Source: AM-1111 sp046302135 (GTDB taxonomy: Bacteria > Bacteroidota > Bacteroidia > B-17B0 > Aurantibacillaceae). Taken from it: a stretch of 13,538 nt of DNA. Under the pieces are notes generated by a model. That model did not search any database. It was not told the origin of the DNA and saw nothing but the letters and a program-made list of their open reading frames with translations. The translations under genes were made by a program, and so were the position numbers. Location of the stretch: NCBI GenBank assembly GCA_046302135.1, contig JBKCIQ010000151.1, forward strand, positions 1-13,538. Direction: 5' to 3'. Shown here piece by piece: positions 8,253-13,538 of this stretch. Numbering within the stretch: position 1 is the stretch's first letter; each line of letters opens with the position of its first letter.

Positions 8253-8372
8253 TAATTTATTTTTTCTAGAAAGTAACGTTTAAGACTTAACCTAATTTTT
8301 TTGTAATACTTTTAATAAACTTTGGCAACATTCAACTACTCTCGAGGGAAAATTTATTTTAATTTAGTATCA

Positions 8373-8380
8373 TAAATTTG
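8373..8380 (+). promoter_or_regulatory. Candidate -7 box overlapping the start of the YCII-like frame
   Basis: TAAATTTG matches TAnnTTTG, and its last three bases are the TTG that would start the YCII-like frame. If this box works, the transcript begins near 8387, inside that frame, and mainly serves the DoxX-like and third genes. No good -33 element is seen. Confidence 0.3.
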
Positions 8381-8647
8381 GGTGCTGAATTAAAAGAAAA
8401 AAACAAATTGTTACTTGCAGGACCTACAGATTTTGAGTTGATTTCCTCAAACAAGATTAATCCGATTGGTCATATAACAGGAATTATAATTCTAAATGTC
8501 AAGTCACGAGAAGAAGCTGATCTTTGGGCCGAAAAAGATCCGTTTCATATAAATGGTTATCGTAAAAATGTTGTTCATTCATTTAAAATTACAATGACCG
8601 AGGGTTCAGTTTTTCAAACATTGCAAAAAATAAATAATCAATCATGA
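8378..8647 (+). CDS. YCII-like (YciI family) small protein lacking its usual N-terminus
   Basis: Residues LLLAGPTD...GHITGIIILNVKSREEADLWAEKDPF...GY match the core of YCII-related proteins, small dimeric alpha/beta-barrel proteins of mostly unknown activity. Homologues normally have about 25-35 more residues before the GP motif (first beta strand and helix). Here the frame is closed by TAA at 8360-8362 and contains no ATG before the core; only TTG at 8378 is available. Nothing resembling the missing part is visible in the other frames just upstream. It is either 5'-truncated, hence possibly non-functional, or starts unusually. Its TGA overlaps the ATG of the DoxX-like gene (ATGA), so translation of the two is probably coupled. 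Family call is fairly sure, functionality unsure. Confidence 0.65.
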   Translation: MGAELKEKNKLLLAGPTDFELISSNKINPIGHITGIIILNVKSREEADLWAEKDPFHINGYRKNVVHSFKITMTEGSVFQTLQKINNQS

Positions 8648-9027
8648 ATAATAAATCAGAAAAATCGAAACGAATCATTTATTGGGTACTAACTGGTTTA
8701 GTTGCCTTTGTTTTCCTAGGAAGTGCTGCAGGTAAATTAATCGCAAATGAAGAAGCGCTTAAAATGGCTGCAGGCTTTGGATTGGATGCAAGAACATACA
8801 CCACACTGGGCATTTTGGAAGTACTAAGTATTATCCTTTTTATTATCCCAAGAACAGGTACAGTAGGGACGATACTTTTAGTTGCCTATATGGGTGGAGC
8901 AATTGCTACGCACCTAGAACATGGAGAATCTATCATTGTTCCGTGCATTGTTCAAACATTTGTACTAATTGTTGCGTTTTATCGCTTTCCTGAACTTAGA
9001 ACCAAAATAATAAATTCAAAATCATGA
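8644..9027 (+). CDS. DoxX-like family four-helix membrane protein
   Basis: A 127-residue inner-membrane protein with about four hydrophobic helices (about 12-30, 52-70, 74-92, 98-116). Diagnostic features are FLGSAAGKL in the first helix, LGILEVLSIILFIIPRTG before the second loop, and YMGGAIATHLEHGE, which resembles the conserved GA..TH segment of DoxX_2-type proteins. Family members are linked to quinone or thiol redox in some bacteria, but the activity of this one cannot be read from sequence. ATG at 8644 overlaps the previous stop (ATGA), and its own TGA overlaps the next ATG in the same way, giving a compact three-gene unit. Confident about the family, not about the role. Confidence 0.88.
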   Translation: MNNKSEKSKRIIYWVLTGLVAFVFLGSAAGKLIANEEALKMAAGFGLDARTYTTLGILEVLSIILFIIPRTGTVGTILLVAYMGGAIATHLEHGESIIVPCIVQTFVLIVAFYRFPELRTKIINSKS

Positions 9028-9290
9028 ATAGAATACTTGCCATTTTAACCATAGATACGGAGAATCTTCCGAGTAATTTCCCTCAAATATTACAGCATGA
9101 GCGTGAAGTAGTAGCTCAATGGAAAAAAGAGGGATTCCTAGAACAACTATTTTTAAGGCCCACCAAAAATGGAGCAGTATTAATTTTTAAGGACATAGAC
9201 GAAGCAAGAGCAAAAGAATTAATGGAAACGCTTCCGCTATACAAATTAAAAATTAGTATTGAGTATTTTGTTTTAATCAAGCAATTTTAA
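9024..9290 (+). CDS. Muconolactone-isomerase-like small alpha/beta-barrel protein
   Basis: Eighty-eight residues. The pattern EREVVAQWKKEGFLEQLFLRP, then GAVLIFKDIDEARAKELMETLPLYK and a final beta strand, follows the layout of muconolactone delta-isomerase and related dimeric ferredoxin-fold proteins, including the LPL(F/Y) turn. No aromatic-degradation genes are nearby, so isomerase activity is not implied. It is the last gene of the unit with the DoxX-like protein, joined by a four-base ATGA overlap; it and the YCII-like protein have the same general fold on either side of the membrane protein. A binding or accessory role is an inference only. Confidence 0.75.
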   Translation: MNRILAILTIDTENLPSNFPQILQHEREVVAQWKKEGFLEQLFLRPTKNGAVLIFKDIDEARAKELMETLPLYKLKISIEYFVLIKQF

Positions 9291-9300
9291 TTATACAATA

Positions 9301-9312
9301 TAAATTGTAGCA
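9301..9312. repeat. 12-bp direct repeat, left copy
   Basis: TAAATTGTAGCA, identical to 10057-10068. Its ATTGTA pairs with TACAAT at 9294-9299 in a small stem (loop ATAA) just after the stop of the preceding gene. Confidence 0.5.
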
Positions 9313-9328
9313 AATATGCTTTAATTGA

Positions 9329-9460
9329 TTTAATGATTTTGAATGCTATGTTCCATATCTCCATTGGGATGGTGTAACAAATTATTTTTTAGTAGAATTT
9401 GTAATACCTATTCTGGGAATTTTGTTTTTTCAATTTACAAAAAGTAATTTAGTTCATTAA
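9329..9460 (+). other. Start-less open stretch, possible remnant of a membrane protein
   Basis: Between two genes the frame from 9329 to TAA at 9458-9460 reads ...VPYLHWDGVTNYFLVEF then VIPILGILFFQF. It looks like a protein C-terminus with a hydrophobic helix, but there is no start codon and only 43 codons. It may be decayed coding sequence or chance in AT-rich DNA. Confidence 0.2.
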
Positions 9461-9469
9461 AAATTAGAC

Positions 9470-10009
9470 ATGAAAAAAATTATTTTACTTTTTGCAATTA
9501 TTTTCACGAGTTTATCGCTAACAAAAGCGCAAACAACAAGAATGATTTCATATTTTGATAGTAATCACGATCAGGCTTATTATTTAGTTTGGGATATTAA
9601 AACAGGTAAAAACATTCAGTATTATTGGAATGATGGTAAATGGGTGTCGATGGAAATAAATTTACCACAAACTCCATTATCAGGAGTTTTAGGAAATGTT
9701 ATGTTTGAGGTGTATTATGATCAGAAATATAAGCAAGCATATTATATTGTTTGGGATAGTAAGGGTGGTAAAAGTGTTCAATATTTCTGGAACGATGGCA
9801 AGTGGGAAGTAATGGAAATTAATTTGCCTGCGACTCCGTTACCTGGTGCAAAAGGAGATGTAATGATTCGTCCATATTACGATGAAAAATACAGTCAAGC
9901 GTATTATATAGTCTACGATACTGCAGGAGGAAAGTCAATTCAATATTATTGGAGCGATGGAAAGTGGACTCCAATGGAAATAAATTTACCCGAAATACCT
10001 TTGAAATAA
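9470..10009 (+). CDS. Secreted protein made of three 54-residue repeats, function unknown
   Basis: I do not recognise this family. It starts with a clear signal peptide (MKKIILLFAIIFTSLSLTKA, cleavage likely before Gln21). The rest is three consecutive repeats at about 25-77, 78-131 and 132-179, each carrying (D/K/S)QAYY(L/I)V(W/Y)D, then G(K/G)K..QY(Y/F)W(N/S)DGKW, then MEINLP..PL. The QAYY motif recurs exactly every 54 residues (35, 89, 143). The repeats are rich in Tyr and Trp and alternate in a beta-strand-like way, so a small beta-propeller or beta-sheet fold is possible. There are no cysteines and no C-terminal sorting domain. ATG at 9470 is placed ideally for the signal peptide. It seems to be a single gene, 179 bases past the previous one. 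Confidence 0.85.
   Translation: MKKIILLFAIIFTSLSLTKAQTTRMISYFDSNHDQAYYLVWDIKTGKNIQYYWNDGKWVSMEINLPQTPLSGVLGNVMFEVYYDQKYKQAYYIVWDSKGGKSVQYFWNDGKWEVMEINLPATPLPGAKGDVMIRPYYDEKYSQAYYIVYDTAGGKSIQYYWSDGKWTPMEINLPEIPLK
9542..10006 (+). repeat. Three tandem 162-bp coding repeats
   Basis: Three units, the last about six codons shorter, encode the 54-residue repeats of the secreted protein. Repeats 2 and 3 are closest to each other (YYD.KY.QAYYIV.D..GGKS.QY.W.DGKW). Confidence 0.88.
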
Positions 10010-10056
10010 AAAATCCTTATCAATGTTATAATACAATTTGAAAATAGTTAAAAGAG

Positions 10057-10068
10057 TAAATTGTAGCA
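10057..10068. repeat. 12-bp direct repeat, right copy
   Basis: TAAATTGTAGCA as at 9301-9312. Its AAATTGTA pairs with TACAATTT at 10032-10039. The two copies bracket the secreted repeat protein gene. Confidence 0.5.
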
Positions 10069-10158
10069 TTAAAGTGTGTATTTAATTTTCCCGTTGGTTG
10101 CTTTAATTTTTTGGTTAAATTCATTTATTGATAATTTAAAAAAATCTTTGCCAGTAAG

Positions 10159-10500
10159 GTGAAACTCGAAAGCAAAAAACAAAAGACCCTCCCAACAGCC
10201 AAATTTCTGTTGCGAATGGGAAAATATTTAGTTTTTACCACCTTAATGGTAGCGTTTTCATTGGGATTTGGAATTGTTGGCTATCATCATTTTGGGAATA
10301 TAGGTTGGATTGATAGTTTGCATTTGGTCAGTATGATTTTAACCGGAATGGGACCCGTAATTGAAATGAAATCAGAATCGGCGAAATTTTTTTCTTCGTT
10401 TTATGCCTTGTACAGTGGAATAGCTTTCTTAAGTATAACTGCTGTTTTCTTTGCACCAATCATACACAGGATTCTTCACATATTGCATGTGGAAGAGTGA
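10159..10500 (+). CDS. Small two-helix membrane protein resembling a filterless ion-channel pore module
   Basis: A 113-residue protein: basic N-terminus, helix 1 (about 23-45, LVFTTLMVAFSLGFGIVGYHHF), an amphipathic segment WIDSLHLVSMILTGMGPV (about 50-67), a polar stretch, then helix 2 (about 79-103, FSSFYALYSGIAFLSITAVFF), ending in a His-rich tail (HRILHILHVEE). The helix, re-entrant segment, helix order and the SMILTGMGP spot resemble a two-helix potassium-channel pore domain, but the TVGYG filter is replaced by TGMGP. I believe similar small proteins occur in many bacteria without assigned function. The start is GTG at 10159, the only one that keeps the basic N-terminus, since TAA at 10132-10134 closes the frame upstream. 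ATG at residue 20 is the alternative. It ends before a strong terminator at 10662-10692. Confidence 0.78.
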   Translation: MKLESKKQKTLPTAKFLLRMGKYLVFTTLMVAFSLGFGIVGYHHFGNIGWIDSLHLVSMILTGMGPVIEMKSESAKFFSSFYALYSGIAFLSITAVFFAPIIHRILHILHVEE

Positions 10501-10655
10501 ATTTTCCTACCCTTAATAATTAAAGATTAATTTCAATTTATTTTGGTGATTATTTGTAAAGACCAAGATTAGTTGCTGAAAATCCCAGTAAATGGTTGCC
10601 AATTTTGTTAATGTAAATTGAATTAAATAAAAAAGCGACAATGTTTTCTTTGAGA

Positions 10656-10898
10656 TAGACAAAAAACCCTGCGTTTTAGGCGCAGGGTTTTTGCAACAAT
10701 CAATCAATGGAGTGGTGATTAAACTATGAAACAAAAAACAACCAAATCGAATTAAACACGGTTCACCATTTCCATTGACCAATAAAACCATGGCTTTTAA
10801 CAGTTAGGTTCCATCCCGCGAAGAAAAGCCATCAAACCGCGGGCTGGAGTTTCATAATTCCATTACTTCAATTTCTTGAAAAATGTGAAACAATATTT
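10656..10898 (-). ncRNA. Candidate structured RNA with pseudoknot, unrecognised family
   Basis: Within a 562-base gap, the minus strand has a promoter-like pair upstream, dense complementary segments, and a strong terminator at the end. Helices, in plus coordinates: 10838-10848 with 10810-10820 (ten pairs, one mismatch); 10824-10832 with 10790-10798 (nine pairs), interleaved with the first so the two form an H-type pseudoknot; 10771-10778 plus 10763-10768 with 10704-10711 plus 10713-10718 (14 pairs, small internal loop); and 10849-10856 with 10725-10732 (eight pairs), a long-range helix abutting the first. I compared it by eye with tmRNA, RNase P, 6S and SRP RNA signatures and found none. Transcription and folding are inferences. 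Confidence 0.45.
10662..10692. terminator. Strong bidirectional terminator between convergent units
   Basis: AAAAACCCTGCG (10662-10673), loop TTTTAGG, CGCAGGGTTTTT (10681-10692): a perfect 12-base-pair stem. Both strands end in a T run (five on plus, six on minus), so it can stop the plus-strand pore-like gene and minus-strand transcripts from the RNA candidate or recA. Confidence 0.92.
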
Positions 10899-10964
10899 CT
10901 TCTTCACAATTACATTCTAACTTGTATGCTACAACTGAAATTGCAGGAAATCTATTTCACATTT
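10881..10964. repeat. 10-bp perfect inverted repeat flanking the candidate promoter
   Basis: AAATGTGAAA (10881-10890) and TTTCACATTT (10955-10964) are exact inverted copies lying on either side of the promoter candidate at 10905-10935. They could be paired operator half-sites or the arms of a long stem. Confidence 0.5.
10905..10935 (-). promoter_or_regulatory. Candidate promoter for the structured RNA
   Basis: The minus strand reads GTTG (10935-10932), 19 bases, then TAATTGTG (10912-10905). This is the Bacteroidota TTTG-N19-TAnnTTTG layout with one mismatch in each box. Transcription would start near 10898. Confidence 0.45.
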
Positions 10965-11062
10965 AACTAATAACATCAACGTAAGCATTGCAAATAGTTT
11001 TAATTAATCAGGATTTTATTAATGTAACTTGTAAGTTATGCTTCGTCTATTTGTCTCTCTAA

Positions 11063-12121
11063 TTAAATTTCAACCTCTTCTCCTGTTTGTTCTTTAGTGG
11101 AATATGCAATTCTCCCTTCAATTTCTCCTGCAAGGTCCGGATTGTCTTCTAAAATTGTTTTCACAGCATCTCTTCCCTGGCCAAGTTTGGTATCTTCATA
11201 ACTGAACCAAGAACCACTTTTGCGGATGATACCTTTTTCCACTCCCATATCAATGATTTCTCCAATCCTCGATATACCTTCTCCGAAGAGAATGTCAAAT
11301 TCTGCCTGACGGAAAGGAGGAGCAACTTTGTTTTTGATTACTTTAACTCTTACACGATTTCCATTTATGGACTCACCTTCTTTCAATTGCCCTATCCTAC
11401 GAATATCTAAACGAACAGAAGCATAAAACTTCAAAGCGTTACCACCTGTTGTGGTTTCAGGATTTCCGAACATTACACCAATTTTTTCTCTCAACTGATT
11501 GATGAAAATGCAACAGCAACCGGTCTTGTTGATAGTTGCAGTAAGTTTTCTTAATGCCTGACTCATCAGCCTTGCCTGTAAACCCATTTTGCTGTCACCC
11601 ATTTCACCCTCGATTTCACTTCTCGGAGTAAGTGCGGCAACTGAATCAATCACAATTAGATCAATTGCACCTGAACGAATTAAATTATCCGCAATTTCAA
11701 GAGCTTGCTCACCATTGTCTGGCTGTGAAATCAATAAACTTGATATGTCAACTCCAAGTTTCTCAGCATAGAATCGGTCAAAAGCATGTTCTGCATCTAT
11801 GAAAGCCGCGATTCCACCATTCTTCTGTACATTCGCAATCGCATGAATTGCCAGGGTTGTTTTACCCGAAGATTCAGGGCCATATATCTCAACTACTCTG
11901 CCTTTTGGAAATCCGCCAATACCTAAAGCAAGATCCAGCCCAAGCGAACCGGTGGAGATTGCTTCAATAGGTTCAACTACCTGATCACCCATTTTCATAA
12001 TGGCGCCTTTACCATAGGTTTTTTCAAGTTTATCTAATGTAAGTTGGAGAGCCTTCAACTTTTCCTGACTCACTTTTTTAGATTCTGTGGCTTCTGCAGC
12101 CGCTTCTGTTTTTTTACTCAT
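11063..12121 (-). CDS. recA: RecA recombinase
   Basis: RecA polymerises on single-stranded DNA, pairs homologous strands using ATP and drives recombination and DNA-damage responses. The 352-residue sequence is complete: Walker A GPESSGKTT (81-89), Walker B LIVIDSVAAL, loop 1 region EGEMGDSKMGLQARLMSQALRKLT (about 20 residues around MGLQ), and the loop 2 segment INQLREKIGVMFGNPETTTGG. The C-terminus is acidic (GEEVEI). The ATG at 12119-12121 (MSKKTEAAAE) is preferred; an upstream in-frame TTG at 12148 would add nine residues of unlikely sequence. A promoter-like TAGGTTTG lies about 40 bases upstream. bcp sits upstream on the same strand; the RNA candidate lies downstream. Confidence 0.98.
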   Translation of the reverse strand: MSKKTEAAAEATESKKVSQEKLKALQLTLDKLEKTYGKGAIMKMGDQVVEPIEAISTGSLGLDLALGIGGFPKGRVVEIYGPESSGKTTLAIHAIANVQKNGGIAAFIDAEHAFDRFYAEKLGVDISSLLISQPDNGEQALEIADNLIRSGAIDLIVIDSVAALTPRSEIEGEMGDSKMGLQARLMSQALRKLTATINKTGCCCIFINQLREKIGVMFGNPETTTGGNALKFYASVRLDIRRIGQLKEGESINGNRVRVKVIKNKVAPPFRQAEFDILFGEGISRIGEIIDMGVEKGIIRKSGSWFSYEDTKLGQGRDAVKTILEDNPDLAGEIEGRIAYSTKEQTGEEVEI

Positions 12122-12159
12122 AATTGTTATTGTTGATTGTTGTTTCAATTTCTATAATA

Positions 12160-12167
12160 CAAACCTA
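12160..12167 (-). promoter_or_regulatory. Candidate -7 box of recA
   Basis: The minus strand reads TAGGTTTG, a perfect TAnnTTTG match, placing the transcript start near 12154 and giving a leader of about 33 bases. A TTTG lies 15 bases further upstream, closer than the usual 19. Confidence 0.5.
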
Positions 12168-12177
12168 ATCTTACGGC

Positions 12178-12196
12178 TACGCCAAAATGTGGCGTA
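12178..12196. promoter_or_regulatory. Perfect inverted repeat TACGCCA-N5-TGGCGTA upstream of recA
   Basis: Seven-base arms with a five-base spacer, between the bcp stop (12199) and the recA -7 box, overlapping the -33 region. The geometry suits a dimeric regulator; it could also form a hairpin in the bcp transcript, though no T run follows. Confidence 0.5.
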
Positions 12197-12198
12197 AA

Positions 12199-12693
12199 TT
12201 ATTTTTTTTCTCTTTTCTCGTAAAATTCTATGATCTGGGCGCTGTGATTATTAGTTTTTACATTGTCAATTATTTCTTCAATTATCCCGTTTTCTGAGAT
12301 TAAAAAAGTGGCCCTAAGAATTCCGTTAAAGGAAACTCCGAAAAGACTTTTCTTTCCCCAAACATCATAAGCCTTAATAATTTTATGTTCCTCGTCAGCC
12401 AATAAAGAATAGGGTAATTTAAATCTTTCGGCAAATTTTTTATGTGAAGCCAAATTGTCTGCACTTACCCCAACCACCTCAAAACCTTTATTTTTTAATG
12501 AGGAAAAATTATCCCGTAAATTACATCCTTGCATTGTACAACCTGGCGTGTTGTCTTTTGGATAAAAATAAAGTATAAGTTTCTTTCCTTTAAAATCTTT
12601 TAGAGATACTTTTTTTTCATTTTGATCTATGCCTTTGAAATCCGGTGCTTTATCTCCGGGCTTTAAACTAGTACTATGTTTTTTATCTGCCAT
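12199..12693 (-). CDS. bcp: Thioredoxin-dependent thiol peroxidase, BCP/PrxQ family
   Basis: A 164-residue cytoplasmic peroxiredoxin that reduces hydrogen peroxide and organic hydroperoxides with electrons from thioredoxin. Core motifs are GDKAPDFKG, LILYFYPKDNTPGCTMQGCNLRD with the peroxidatic Cys52 and resolving Cys57 five residues on (alpha-2 type PrxQ), and VVGVSAD. KSLFGVSFNGILRATFLI is the usual late segment. Length fits the family (about 150-165). ATG at 12691-12693. It lies upstream of recA on the same strand with a 77-base gap that contains what looks like a separate recA promoter, so cotranscription is possible but not required. Confidence 0.95.
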   Translation of the reverse strand: MADKKHSTSLKPGDKAPDFKGIDQNEKKVSLKDFKGKKLILYFYPKDNTPGCTMQGCNLRDNFSSLKNKGFEVVGVSADNLASHKKFAERFKLPYSLLADEEHKIIKAYDVWGKKSLFGVSFNGILRATFLISENGIIEEIIDNVKTNNHSAQIIEFYEKREKK

Positions 12694-12967
12694 ACTTTTA
12701 AATCTTTATAGAATATTAAATTAGAAAATTCCTTATCGTATTAATTTTAGATTTATGAACAAATGAGCTAAAACCTTCAAAAATTAAATGATAATAAAAT
12801 TATCAAAAAGAACATATCCAATGATAATAATATTAATATATAAAAAGCAAGTATTTTTAGAATTTTCTTTAGATTTTAATGTAATGCGTTGGTAATCAGT
12901 TTAAAAAAATAAATCCGTACAAATGTAAATTCGGGGTTTTAGGATAAACAGTAAGAAAAAATTTTGC
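12694..12967. other. AT-rich gap between the XRE gene and bcp
   Basis: About 274 bases with no convincing gene. It holds a small AT hairpin (12789-12805) and no clear TAnnTTTG promoter for bcp. Confidence 0.6.
12789..12805 (-). terminator. Weak AT-rich hairpin, possible terminator of the XRE gene
   Basis: TGATAAT-AAA-ATTATCA, seven pairs, all but two A-T. On the minus strand it is followed by TTTAATTTTTG. The low stability makes it doubtful. Confidence 0.25.
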
Positions 12968-13351
12968 CTAACCTTTTTTCGATTTTCGTTTTCCGTGCTT
13001 GTATTGCACCATTTTCTTCTGTGTAAGATCTTTTTTGCTCAATCTTTCAACTTCAGCGGTTAGCTTACGCACGGTTTCTATCAATTGAGAAAAGTCATCT
13101 TTGGTAACGAATCCGATTTTTGCATCTGGTTCTGCGGTTTCACCAATTTTAAAAGGCAGAAAGAATTCACCAACTTGGATATTAAATAATCTGGCAAGCT
13201 TTATCAAATGGGTTGAGCTGATATCAATTTCGCCTCGTTCAATTTTTCCGTAATTACCGTTGCTCATGTTAAGTTCCTCTGCCACATTTTCCTGGCTTAG
13301 ATTTTTAATCACTCTGAATTGCCTTATCCTTTCTCCAACGGTATTACCCAT
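12968..13351 (-). CDS. XRE-family (Cro/CI-type HTH) transcription regulator
   Basis: A 127-residue DNA-binding protein. The helix-turn-helix is in the first 60 residues: GERIRQFRVIKNLSQENVAE, then LNMSNGNYGKIERGEIDIS and THLIKLARLFN, the standard HTH_3 pattern. A short linker (to about residue 90) leads to a helical stretch (QLIETVRKLTAEVERLSKK) that could be a dimerising coiled coil, and a very basic tail (KHGKRKSKKG). Targets are unknown. The ATG at 13349-13351 is chosen; a TTG at 13366 would add five residues. It is divergent from the partial secreted-protein gene at the right edge, with 122 bases between them. Confidence 0.92.
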   Translation of the reverse strand: MGNTVGERIRQFRVIKNLSQENVAEELNMSNGNYGKIERGEIDISSTHLIKLARLFNIQVGEFFLPFKIGETAEPDAKIGFVTKDDFSQLIETVRKLTAEVERLSKKDLTQKKMVQYKHGKRKSKKG

Positions 13352-13401
13352 ATGCACAAATTTCAAAAGGATTGAGGCAAATGGTAAATCATTAAATAAC
13401 C

Positions 13402-13409
13402 TATATTTG
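13402..13409 (+). promoter_or_regulatory. Candidate -7 box for the right-edge gene
   Basis: TATATTTG matches TAnnTTTG and would start a transcript near 13416, about 58 bases before the ATG at 13474. No good -33 element is seen. Confidence 0.35.
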
Positions 13410-13473
13410 TCAAAATATGATTTTTTAAATAATTTAGTGATTGATTTTTGTCAGATTATTATCAAAACAAAAT

Positions 13474-13538
13474 ATGAAAATGAAAACCCTGTTTCGACTT
13501 AATTTTATTGTTGCACTTTTTATTTCTTTATATCCATT
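13474..13538 (+). CDS. Start of a secreted or membrane protein, cut by the window edge
   Basis: From ATG at 13474 the frame encodes MKMKTLFRLNFIVALFISLYP and runs off the end. A basic start followed by a hydrophobic core is a typical signal peptide, so the product is likely exported. A second ATG at 13480 is equally possible. Its divergent neighbour is the XRE regulator, which may or may not control it. Nothing more can be said from 21 codons. Confidence 0.65.
   Translation, partial: MKMKTLFRLNFIVALFISLYP

Noticed and set aside
10513..10791. A 92-codon minus-strand frame in the recA-downstream gap.
   Set aside because: It has no family-like sequence, is rich in Cys and Phe, runs through the strong terminator hairpin, and the region is better explained as structured RNA.
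10656..10898. Identification of the structured region as tmRNA, RNase P RNA, 6S RNA or SRP RNA.
   Set aside because: No tag peptide or tRNA-like ends, no GAGGAAAGTC-like segment, no single long 6S-type hairpin and no GGAAGCAGCC-type SRP loop could be found.
13260..13502. An 80-codon plus-strand frame across the XRE gene start.
   Set aside because: It lies antisense to the XRE coding sequence and in a different frame from the convincing signal-peptide start at 13474.

Overview
The window looks like chromosomal DNA of a low-GC, probably uncultured member of the Bacteroidota. The evidence is a two-component-type propeller/Y_Y_Y sensor, TPR and propeller proteins ending in SpoIIE phosphatase domains, a Bacteroidota-type RecA and PrxQ/BCP, several matches to the Bacteroidota -7 promoter box TAnnTTTG, and little use of Shine-Dalgarno sites. 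I saw no tRNA, rRNA, CRISPR array, insertion sequence or prophage gene.

Left part (118-5933, minus strand): a signalling unit read right to left. A 1259-residue lipobox-bearing sensor has 14 propeller repeats, a Y_Y_Y domain, one membrane helix, a coiled coil and a SpoIIE phosphatase domain. It overlaps a TPR gene that is followed in the same frame by a membrane helix, coiled coil and second SpoIIE domain. The TPR and SpoIIE halves are separated only by one in-frame TAA, so they look like one gene split by a nonsense codon, a genuine split, or a sequence error. The two SpoIIE domains are close paralogues.

Middle (6045-10500): a full-length DsbD-type thiol:disulfide transporter (minus) ends at a clear terminator. 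Divergent from it is a tightly overlapping three-gene plus-strand unit: a YCII-like protein lacking its usual N-terminus, a DoxX-like membrane protein, and a muconolactone-isomerase-like small protein. Then come a secreted protein made of three 54-residue repeats and a small two-helix membrane protein whose layout resembles a potassium-channel pore module without the TVGYG filter.

Right part (10501-13538): a 562-base gap between convergent genes holds a strong bidirectional terminator and, on the minus strand, a candidate structured RNA of about 240 nt. It has a plausible promoter (GTTG-N19-TAATTGTG), a possible H-type pseudoknot, a 14-bp helix and a long-range helix. It is followed by recA, bcp (peroxiredoxin Q), an XRE-type regulator (all minus), and the first 65 bases of a secreted-protein gene on the plus strand.

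The least explained items are the candidate structured RNA, the split TPR/SpoIIE gene and the filterless pore-like protein. DsbD, DoxX-like and BCP give a loose redox theme, but the sequence shows no shared regulation.
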